Below are positions 1 to 4,382 of a DNA stretch of 7,896 nucleotides, in pieces. The position numbers were made by a program, and so were the translations under genes. The notes under the pieces are model-generated. The model did no database searches, was not told the DNA's origin, and worked only from the letters and a program-made list of their open reading frames with translations. The DNA is from an uncultured Actinomycetes bacterium (lineage in GTDB: Bacteria > Actinomycetota > Acidimicrobiia > Acidimicrobiales > RAAP-2): positions 1 to 7,896 of the forward strand of contig CAITOG010000130.1 of assembly GCA_903893955.1 (NCBI GenBank), read 5' to 3'. How positions within the stretch are numbered: position 1 is the stretch's first letter; each line of letters opens with the position of its first letter.

Positions 1-2
1 CC

Positions 3-128
3 GTCGTGGTGCTCTTCTGGCTCTTCAGCTTCATCGCCGGTGCCGTGTGGTGGGTCGTCAAGACCGCGGTGTTGATCTTGGTCCTGTTCCTTGTCGTGCG
101 GTGGGCGTATCGACGCGCCATCAGGTGA
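3..128 (+). CDS. Partial small membrane protein, C-terminal end
   Basis: This frame is open from the left edge to a TGA at 126-128, giving 41 visible residues; the start lies outside the window. The peptide is almost entirely hydrophobic and aromatic. One stretch begins VVVLFWLFSFIAGAVWW, a second is TAVLILVLFLVV, and the protein ends in a basic tail, RWAYRRAIR. It therefore reads as one long or two short membrane helices with a positively charged, probably cytoplasmic C-terminus. I do not recognise a family. The call rests on the open frame, the composition and the stop lying just before the tRNA gene. A chance open frame of this length is possible, but the hydrophobic pattern with a basic end argues against it. 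Confidence 0.55.
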   Translation, partial: VVVLFWLFSFIAGAVWWVVKTAVLILVLFLVVRWAYRRAIR

Positions 129-157
129 GCCAGAGAGGTCCGGTTCGTCGCCACGGC

Positions 158-163
158 TAGTGT
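158..163 (+). promoter_or_regulatory. Possible -10 box of the tRNA-Cys gene
   Basis: TAGTGT fits the TANNNT form of actinobacterial -10 elements and lies 9 nt before the first base of tRNA-Cys, so transcription would start a few bases before the mature 5' end. The position expected for a -35 element (135-140, GAGGTC) is a poor match, so the call is tentative. Confidence 0.35.
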
Positions 164-172
164 TGCGGGAGC

Positions 173-247
173 GGCGACGTGGCCGAGTGGTTTAGGCAGG
201 GGCCTGCAAAGCCCCGTACGTGGGTTCGATTCCCACCGTCGCCTCCA
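173..247 (+). tRNA. tRNA-Cys (anticodon GCA)
   Basis: A full cloverleaf can be drawn. The acceptor stem GGCGACG (173-179) pairs with CGTCGCC (237-243), followed by discriminator U (244) and an encoded CCA (245-247). The anticodon stem GGGGC/GCCCC (199-203 with 211-215) encloses the 7-nt loop CTGCAAA, placing anticodon GCA at 206-208, which reads UGC/UGU cysteine codons. The variable loop is short (GTAC), and the T arm GTGGG-TTCGATT-CCCAC spans 220-236. All stems are perfect, so the gene should be functional. It is flanked by a membrane-protein gene end on the left and by an insertion-element relic starting 5 bp after the CCA on the right. Confidence 0.96.
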
Positions 248-252
248 ATGTG

Positions 253-272
253 ATGTCTCAAGACATAGGCAA
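253..272 (+). repeat. Terminal inverted repeat, left copy
   Basis: The sequence ATGTCTCAAGACATAGGCAA has a perfect internal dyad (ATGTCT-CA-AGACAT). Its reverse complement recurs at 634-653 with one change and at 657-676 with three changes. It starts 5 bp after the CCA of tRNA-Cys. Confidence 0.8.
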
Positions 273-305
273 GGGCTGAACCCACGTTTCGTGTGTTCAG
301 CCCTT
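271..305. terminator. Strong hairpin at the relic end; possible bidirectional terminator without a U tract
   Basis: An 11-bp perfect stem pairs 271-281 with 295-305. After one mismatch, a further 4-bp stem (CACG/CGTG, 283-286 with 290-293) closes on a TTT loop. It lies 24 nt after the tRNA-Cys CCA and overlaps the stop codon of the transposase remnant, so it could end transcription from either side. There is no run of T after it on either strand, so intrinsic termination is uncertain. It may instead be a structural feature of the element's end. Confidence 0.45.
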
Positions 306-437
306 CTGCCTTCCCGGGGGTCGACCCCTCCCCTGGGAGGACTTGGAGGGATCGACGGTGAGCTCGCCGGTGGCCGTGTCGATGATTCGTGCCACGAGGT
401 CATCGACGACGATGAGAACGCGGGTTCGCGCGTGGGT
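297..437 (-). pseudogene. Transposase C-terminal remnant (IS481/IS3-like, rve fold)
   Basis: Read on the minus strand from 437 to the stop TGA at 297-299, the frame gives 46 residues containing RVLIVVDDLVARIIDTATGE followed by LTVDPSKSSQ. This fits the C-terminal beta-strand pattern of IS481/IS3-type transposases, where a hydrophobic strand is followed by R-V-I-D-x-x-T-G-E, then L-T-(I/V)-D-P and usually a D-Y-Q motif. Here the segment after the T-G-E motif is short and the usual D-Y-Q is replaced by S-S-Q. An in-frame TGA at 438-440 closes the frame upstream. The catalytic DDE core and N-terminal helix-turn-helix are absent. No start codon belongs to it, so it is a dead fragment inside the inverted-repeat relic. 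The family assignment is from motif memory, not a search. Confidence 0.6.
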
Positions 438-633
438 TCAATGGCCTCGATCCCTCTTCTGTCCATGGCCTGGTGAGCCTTGTCGATCATGGGGGAGCGC
501 CTCACGACTCCCCATAGCTGACGCCATCGGCTGCGGGAGCCTTCCGAGGTTCGTTGGGGGGCAAGATCACCTCCCGAAGGCGCTGACGTGCACGCATCGG
601 ACTTCTAGCGGTGTCGAGACCTACGCACGCGTG

Positions 634-653
634 TTGCTTATGTCTTGAGACAT
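634..653 (-). repeat. Terminal inverted repeat, right copy
   Basis: TTGCTTATGTCTTGAGACAT is the reverse complement of 253-272 with a single C/T difference. It is the expected opposite end of the relic and carries the same ATGTCT/AGACAT dyad. Confidence 0.8.
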
Positions 654-656
654 GCG

Positions 657-676
657 TTGCCTATGTCATGAGGCAG
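657..676 (-). repeat. Third, diverged copy of the element end
   Basis: TTGCCTATGTCATGAGGCAG matches the reverse complement of 253-272 at 17 of 20 positions. It lies 3 bp beyond the right inverted repeat in the same orientation. The dyad is partly broken here (T to A and A to G). It could be the end of an older insertion or a duplicated transposase-binding site. Confidence 0.65.
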
Positions 677-803
677 GACACCGTCACCCGCTCGATGGGC
701 TCCTAGCAGAATTGAGCCCTACCAATTAGCAAAATTCAACGGCTGGAGCACCGAGGCAGTCTGTGCGTGCCGTGACATCGAGGGAGCCGAGCGGGCGACT
801 CGA
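677..803. other. Spacer between insertion relic and AbiE operon
   Basis: No gene is supported here. The stretch holds a 6-bp inverted repeat, GGGCTC (697-702) with GAGCCC (714-719), separated by an AT-richer loop. It lies about 85 nt past the end of the toxin gene on the minus strand. There is no T tract, so it is at best a weak terminator candidate. The patch around 708-740 is locally richer in A/T than its surroundings. Confidence 0.4.
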
Positions 804-1820
804 CTACGCCACAATGACGAGAAGCTCCCGGTGCTCCTGGATCCGTTCAACGACATCATCGAAGGTTGGTGCCAGCTCAGCGTCGCCGTAGTACAGATCT
901 CTCATGGCGACATCGTGCTCGGCTCGCAGCCGTTCGGCCCAGGGCCACGTCGGGTCGAACAGGGTGCACGAGGCAAAGCCGCCGCTCGGCACCTCCTCAT
1001 CGGATCGATACCCGATGGAGACTCGACGACAGTCGTCATAGATGCGCCTGACCCGTGTTCTGTCCTCCAGGAAGGCAAGCACCTCCGCTGACCCCAACAG
1101 GGCCCAGAGGTCGTAGAACTGACGACCGATCCGGGGCCAGCCGTGCTCGTCGTCATCGGCTCTCACGGCGAAGTTGTTGACTCGCAGCAGCTTCTCGAGC
1201 AGCGTGCGCCCGGGGTGGAGGATGCGTGTATCGAATTGTTCGAGATCCCAGAAGGTGTCCACCTCGACAGAACCGTCACCGCTGCGCAGGGTCTGAGCGA
1301 GGAGCGATTCGACGAGCCGGCGCTCGGAGGGATTGTCGCTGCCTGCCTGACCGAACTCGAGAAGGATCCGGCGGTTCTCGGCGAGAGCAGTCGATTCCTC
1401 CTCCGTGTGCACCAGTGGTGGATTGACGTACGCCTTGTGGGTGGCAGCGCTATCGATGCCACCACTCTTCCTGTCCGTGAGTTCACCTTGGAGGTCTTGG
1501 GCTGCGACTTCGCACAGATCCTTCATTACACGCTTCGCGTCTTTGAGCTTTGGCAGGTCGCTCACCAACAAGAGGTCGAGATCTTCAGAGAAGCGCTGGA
1601 TGATCCGGAGCTTCTCGAGACTGGTCCCACCCTTGAAGACGACCTCGTTGGGGCGCCGCTCCTCGATGGCTCGGAGCGCTCGACAGACCCAGTAGTCCTT
1701 CTCGACGGCGAGAGGCTGCACGTCAAGCGATTCCGCCGCGGCCAGCACGGTGGCATCGAACTGCCGGACGTTGGACTCTCGCCACGGGGGCTTGCGGCCC
1801 TGCGATCCAGTGCTCGTCAT
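804..1820 (-). CDS. abiEii: AbiEii/AbiGii-family nucleotidyltransferase toxin
   Basis: This 338-residue protein belongs to the DUF1814/AbiEii group of DNA polymerase beta-like nucleotidyltransferases, the toxic half of AbiE abortive-infection and MenT-type toxin-antitoxin systems. Visible landmarks, in order: EKDYWV (40-45); the glycine-rich nucleotide site KGGTSLEK (63-70); RFSEDLDL (77-83), carrying the acidic pair expected to bind metal; HPGRTLLEKLLRVNN (202-216); and RQFYDLWALL (233-242). All conserved blocks are present and the length is normal, so it should be active. Family members such as mycobacterial MenT toxins transfer nucleotides to tRNA 3' ends; the substrate here is unknown. 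The ATG overlaps the antitoxin stop as ATGA and has no Shine-Dalgarno, so translation is probably coupled to the upstream antitoxin. A long plus-strand frame opposite it is a shadow. Confidence 0.93.
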   Translation of the reverse strand: MTSTGSQGRKPPWRESNVRQFDATVLAAAESLDVQPLAVEKDYWVCRALRAIEERRPNEVVFKGGTSLEKLRIIQRFSEDLDLLLVSDLPKLKDAKRVMKDLCEVAAQDLQGELTDRKSGGIDSAATHKAYVNPPLVHTEEESTALAENRRILLEFGQAGSDNPSERRLVESLLAQTLRSGDGSVEVDTFWDLEQFDTRILHPGRTLLEKLLRVNNFAVRADDDEHGWPRIGRQFYDLWALLGSAEVLAFLEDRTRVRRIYDDCRRVSIGYRSDEEVPSGGFASCTLFDPTWPWAERLRAEHDVAMRDLYYGDAELAPTFDDVVERIQEHRELLVIVA

Positions 1821-2527
1821 CGACCGACGGGGACGCCGACCAAGGCACCCTTTGCTGTTCGTGCATCAGCAGTGGGCACCGAGGTGGCGAACTCGGGTAA
1901 CCCTGCGTCCGTCAAGAGAGCGGCCAGCCTGGTTCGCACTGACCCCGGCTCGGTACGCGCCGCCTTGCACAGGCGCTCAGATCGCATCGTCCCATCGGTG
2001 ATGAGGCCACCCAACCGATCCCAGGCCTCCGACATCGGCACCTCGATCACACGGTCCCAGTCCTCGAGCGTCTCGAGCAACGCAACCTCAGACGCGTTCA
2101 GGCGAGCTGTGCGCCTCCCCGTGCGTGCAGCGCGCGACACGAACGTCACAGCGCCCGTGTCGCTTGGCGCGCGAGATGGCACGGCGATGATGCTCCGCCG
2201 TGGGACCTGCGTCGAGAGTCGCAGGTGATTCGCGGCGGACAAGCCGGCGGGACCCACCCCGTCAGAACCGGCGATCTCGGAGATTAGTGCACTGGGGGGA
2301 GGTGGGCTCATCCCCAAGGCGGTCTTGATGCCGCGCCAGTAGAGCCCCTTGCGCACGTGACGCAGCTCGCCATCACGGACGAGCAGCGTCATCAGGTGCT
2401 GTGCCGTCGACGTTGCCAGATCGAGATCAGAAGGTCGCCAGAACCGCTCGGAGCTCCGCAGAATTCGATCACGGATCCGTGTCGTCGAACGACTCGTCTT
2501 CCGATCCCCTTGCTCGGTGGTTGCCAT
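1817..2527 (-). CDS. abiEi: AbiEi-type antitoxin / transcriptional repressor
   Basis: This 236-residue protein is the partner of the downstream toxin. Residues about 15-66 fit an AbiEi winged-helix domain: a first helix with RIRDRIL, then a helical segment around ATSTAQHLMTLLVRDGEL, and the wing motif RHVRKGLYWRG (57-66). The middle part contains GLSAANHLRLSTQVPRR and IIAVPSR, typical of AbiEi C-terminal domains. In studied systems AbiEi neutralises AbiEii without tight binding (type IV behaviour) and represses its own operon by binding promoter repeats. The ATG at 2525-2527 is preceded by AAGGAG (2534-2539) at 6-nt spacing. The gene overlaps the toxin by 4 bp, and the promoter and repeats lie directly upstream. 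The AbiEi assignment rests on the motifs plus the toxin neighbour, since this family diverges strongly in sequence. Confidence 0.88.
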   Translation of the reverse strand: MATTEQGDRKTSRSTTRIRDRILRSSERFWRPSDLDLATSTAQHLMTLLVRDGELRHVRKGLYWRGIKTALGMSPPPPSALISEIAGSDGVGPAGLSAANHLRLSTQVPRRSIIAVPSRAPSDTGAVTFVSRAARTGRRTARLNASEVALLETLEDWDRVIEVPMSEAWDRLGGLITDGTMRSERLCKAARTEPGSVRTRLAALLTDAGLPEFATSVPTADARTAKGALVGVPVGR

Positions 2528-2533
2528 CTGTCA

Positions 2534-2539
2534 CTCCTT
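2534..2539 (-). promoter_or_regulatory. Ribosome binding site of abiEi
   Basis: AAGGAG on the minus strand lies 6 nt before the ATG at 2527. It is a near-consensus Shine-Dalgarno and fixes the antitoxin start, in contrast with the SD-less toxin start. Confidence 0.8.
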
Positions 2540-2551
2540 GTTATGACCTAC

Positions 2552-2613
2552 AACATGCTACAAGAACATGCTTCGACATGTCTACAATCTGATACGACAA
2601 CATGCTTGACATG
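2552..2613. promoter_or_regulatory. CATG-repeat operator over the abiE promoter
   Basis: Five CATG cores occur within 62 bp, at 2554, 2567, 2577, 2601 and 2610. Three are embedded in AACATGC (2552-2558, 2565-2571, 2599-2605). ACATG-CTTCGA-CATGT (2566-2581) is an inverted repeat with 6-nt spacing. A wider direct repeat relates 2593-2613 to 2559-2580. Since the cores fall on the -10 box, the spacer and the -35 box, binding by AbiEi would block the polymerase. This matches the known negative autoregulation of AbiEi proteins through promoter repeats; that AbiEi binds these exact sites is inferred. Confidence 0.6.
2555..2584 (-). promoter_or_regulatory. Promoter of the abiE operon
   Basis: On the minus strand, TAGACA (2579-2584; five of six match TTGACA) is followed after exactly 18 nt by TAGCAT (2555-2560), a TANNNT -10 box. 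Transcription would start near 2548, leaving a leader of about 20 nt that includes the AAGGAG ribosome binding site. The CATG repeats overlap both promoter boxes. Confidence 0.6.
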
Positions 2614-2644
2614 GTACGCCTTGCGGGGCCCGGGGCACGCATCA

Positions 2645-2704
2645 GCCCTCCGTGAGTTGCCTGAGGGCGTGTGAAGATTCAGGCGAATTCGTGTGAGACC
2701 CTGA
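2645..2704. terminator. Two weak inverted repeats after the flavin-binding gene
   Basis: GCCCTC (2645-2650) pairs with GAGGGC (2663-2668), and TTCAGG (2678-2683) pairs with CCTGAA (2699-2704). Both lie between the end of the minus-strand flavin-binding gene and the abiE promoter, where a terminator would be expected. Each stem is only 6 bp with a loop of 12-15 nt and no T tract, so the function is uncertain. Confidence 0.2.
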
Positions 2705-2789
2705 AGGCGTCACCCCCAGAAGTAGAGCCTGACCTGGGCAAATCGAATTCCGCTAAGAGCCCTCGATCTGGCTGGGCCGGTTATCAGCA

Positions 2790-3257
2790 TCATGGCGAGC
2801 CCTCGGTGGTTCCGGACATCCTCGCCGAGAAGTCCCAGCTGACCATCGATCGGGGTCGGAGCCGGAGGCACACCTCGTCAGAGGCGCGGGCCAGCAGCGT
2901 CTGGGCAAGACGGCTGGACAAGTCGCCCTGATATTTCATGAGCAGCAGCTCGAGGACCGGACCGCCCGCATTGTCGTCGAGGATGACCTCAGCTCGACCC
3001 CGGACGCCCTTGTAGGGAGGATCGTCACCTGCGATCTCGAAGCCACACCGCGGCTCCTGGTTCAAGAAGGCGACCAGCGTCGAGGTGGGCCTGGTGGCAG
3101 CCAGGATCTCGTCGCCGTGACGAAGGAACCACAGCGAGACCACCAGCGGCCAGCCAGTCGGGCCGACCGTCGCGAGTCGCATTGGGATCATCGCATCGTC
3201 GAGGAATCCATCGACCTCGGCAGGAGAGAAGGGTCCGCGAAGGTTGGCGACATCCAT
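2790..3257 (-). CDS. Pyridoxamine 5'-phosphate oxidase-like split-barrel flavin-binding protein
   Basis: This 155-residue protein has the layout of a small flavin split barrel. The first strands are MRLATVGPTGWPLVVSLWF (26-44), the usual pattern of an L/I-A-T-x-G strand and a G-x-P-x-x-x-P/S-x-W-F strand that cradle FMN or a related cofactor. Then come the charged turn RHGDEI (46-51), the strand and helix AATRPTSTLVAFLNQEPR (53-70), the strand CGFEIAG and the late strand VRGRAEVIL (85-93). The group includes PNPOx, FMN reductases, and F420- or heme-binding actinobacterial relatives; the sequence does not say which cofactor or substrate applies. Length is normal. It stands alone, divergent from the VOC gene. 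No Shine-Dalgarno precedes the ATG; a -10-like TAGCCT ends 6 nt before it, suggesting a leaderless mRNA. Confidence 0.8.
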   Translation of the reverse strand: MDVANLRGPFSPAEVDGFLDDAMIPMRLATVGPTGWPLVVSLWFLRHGDEILAATRPTSTLVAFLNQEPRCGFEIAGDDPPYKGVRGRAEVILDDNAGGPVLELLLMKYQGDLSSRLAQTLLARASDEVCLRLRPRSMVSWDFSARMSGTTEGSP

Positions 3258-3263
3258 GACCGG

Positions 3264-3293
3264 AGGCTAGGTCGCCGATGAGCGAAAGGTCGA
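3264..3293 (-). promoter_or_regulatory. Leaderless promoter of the flavin-binding gene
   Basis: On the minus strand, TCGACC (3288-3293; near TTGACC) and TAGCCT (3264-3269; TANNNT) are separated by 18 nt. The -10 box ends 6 nt before the ATG at 3257, so transcription should begin at or next to the A of the start codon. No purine-rich ribosome site is present. Confidence 0.55.
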
Positions 3294-3556
3294 GACCACT
3301 GCGTTCTGATGCCAATGTCCCCTTCGCGTTGAATACTCGCCGGTGGTCGTCGAGCCAGGCCCGCGATCTCAGACAGCGTCGAAGAGACGGCAAACGAAGG
3401 GGCTTGCACCTTGACGTCACTGGCAACACCTCTCGTGGATTTCAGCCGAAGCAAGGTGAGTTGTGAGGCTGGAGGCAGGGCTCCTTCTCACCTGCGCATT
3501 TCGAACACCTCTTGGGTAGGGTCAACCACAGGGCCTCGATCGGTGCCCCAGAACCC
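3294..3556. other. Intergenic region between divergent flavin-binding and VOC genes
   Basis: No gene is supported; the short frames here lack domain features. For the plus strand, TTGACG (3411-3416) is a good -35-like hexamer but no TANNNT lies at the right distance. TAGGGT (3517-3522) is a plausible -10 box that would give a leader of about 40 nt before the VOC start, though its -35 region is poor. No strong repeat was seen. Confidence 0.35.
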
Positions 3557-3562
3557 AAGGGG
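3557..3562 (+). promoter_or_regulatory. Ribosome binding site deciding the VOC start
   Basis: AAGGGG lies 6 nt before the ATG at 3569. It supports this ATG over the TTG 57 nt upstream (3512), which has no such site and would add 19 residues that do not resemble the family. Confidence 0.65.
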
Positions 3563-3568
3563 CGACTG

Positions 3569-4336
3569 ATGCCCGAGTTCACCTCACATGACGCTGGGAC
3601 CCCGTCCTGGGTGGATCACGCTGCGATCGAGATAGGTGCGTCGAATGAATTCTACGGCACCCTCTTCGGCTGGGAGCCTGACGATCAGGGTGAAGACATG
3701 GGTCACTACACGCAATTTCGCAAGGACGGGAAGACCGTGGCCGGCAACATGCCCGTCATGGGCGATGGCCAGCCAACGTCGTGGACCAGTTACGTGTCAG
3801 TCGACAGCGCCGACGAGACCATTGAGCGAGCCAGGAACGCCGGCGCCATCATCTTCGCAGAGCCGATCGATGTTTCGGATCTCGGGAGGATGGCGGTCTT
3901 CGCCGACCCGACCGGCGCAGTCATCGGCGTCTGGGAGCCCAAGTCGTTCATCGGCGCAGAGCTCGCCGGAGAGAGCGGTGGGTTCTCGTGGACCGAGCTC
4001 AACACACGGGACCTTCCTGCGGCGAAGGCCTTTTATGCCGAGGTATTCGGTTGGGAGCCAAACGACTTCGACATGGGCGCGATGCCCTACACAGAGTGGA
4101 AACTCGGCGATGCCACGGTGGCGGGCATGCTGCCCATGCCGGACATGGTCCCGGACGAGGTCCCTTCGTATTGGCTCGTCTACTTCGGTGTCGATGACAC
4201 CGACGCCTTCGTCGCACACGCCAGCCAGCTCGGCGCGACCACGCTCCTGGCGCCGACCGACATCCCGCCCGGTCGGTTCGCAGTGCTGGCCGATCCCGAT
4301 GGGGCAACCTTCGCCGTCATAAAGATGAACGGCTGA
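3569..4336 (+). CDS. Two-domain VOC (glyoxalase/bleomycin-resistance fold) protein, CFP30B-like
   Basis: From the ATG at 3569 the protein has 255 residues and two tandem VOC modules. Module one (about 12-123) opens with GTPSWVDHAAIEIGASNEFY, followed by LFGWEPDD (32-39) and GRMAVFADPTGAVIGVWEP (106-124). Module two (about 138-253) has FSWTELNTRDLPAAKAFYAE (139-158), VFGWEPND and GRFAVLADPDGATFAVIK. The internal duplication, the GTPxWVD opening and the F-x-V-x-x-D-P-x-G-A endings match the actinobacterial family that includes mycobacterial Rv0577/CFP30B, whose true substrate is debated (methylglyoxal or redox-cofactor chemistry has been proposed). VOC proteins usually bind a metal with His/Glu residues. 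His17 and the Glu residues near the module ends are candidates, but I cannot confirm a metal site. It stands alone, convergent with the FUSC gene. Confidence 0.87.
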   Translation: MPEFTSHDAGTPSWVDHAAIEIGASNEFYGTLFGWEPDDQGEDMGHYTQFRKDGKTVAGNMPVMGDGQPTSWTSYVSVDSADETIERARNAGAIIFAEPIDVSDLGRMAVFADPTGAVIGVWEPKSFIGAELAGESGGFSWTELNTRDLPAAKAFYAEVFGWEPNDFDMGAMPYTEWKLGDATVAGMLPMPDMVPDEVPSYWLVYFGVDDTDAFVAHASQLGATTLLAPTDIPPGRFAVLADPDGATFAVIKMNG

Positions 4337-4382
4337 GACTTCCAGAGCGCCGCACACCCGAGCTGGGCGTTGCAAATCGACT

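Larger units (their letters stand above)
253..676 (-). mobile_element. Decayed insertion-sequence relic (IS481/IS3-like) with inverted ends
   Basis: The segment is bounded by nearly identical inverted 20-mers at 253-272 and 634-653 (19 of 20 positions match). A third, more diverged copy lies at 657-676 in the same orientation as the second. Just inside the left end, on the minus strand, is the C-terminus of a transposase of the rve integrase fold. The interior is too short for a complete element (about 400 bp, against more than 1 kb for autonomous IS481 members). Its upstream part contains only short, frame-broken reading frames. I infer an element that lost most of its transposase by internal deletion, or a non-autonomous derivative. 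The tandem third end suggests a second, nested or abutting insertion. No target-site duplication is obvious by eye. Confidence 0.65.

Noticed and set aside
454..594. Short minus-strand frames upstream of the transposase remnant (one with MIDKAHQAMDRRGIEAIE)
   Set aside because: They are in other frames than the remnant and match no transposase motif I know; probably decayed element interior, so not called as genes.
291..648. Two overlapping plus-strand frames (61 and 101 residues) within the insertion relic
   Set aside because: They run opposite to the transposase C-terminal peptide and cross the element end; no domain or ribosome site.
1143..2228. 361-residue plus-strand open frame opposite the abiE genes
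   Set aside because: It is antisense to two genes with clear family motifs and joined by an ATGA overlap; its translation shows no recognisable domain and reflects codon bias on the other strand.
2710..2790. 26-codon minus-strand frame whose ATG overlaps the stop of the flavin-binding gene (TGATG)
   Set aside because: Overlap is suggestive of coupling, but the peptide is too short, shows no features and has no ribosome site.
3512..3568. Upstream TTG start for the VOC protein
   Set aside because: The downstream ATG has AAGGGG at 6 nt and gives the family-typical N-terminus; the 19 extra residues look non-coding.
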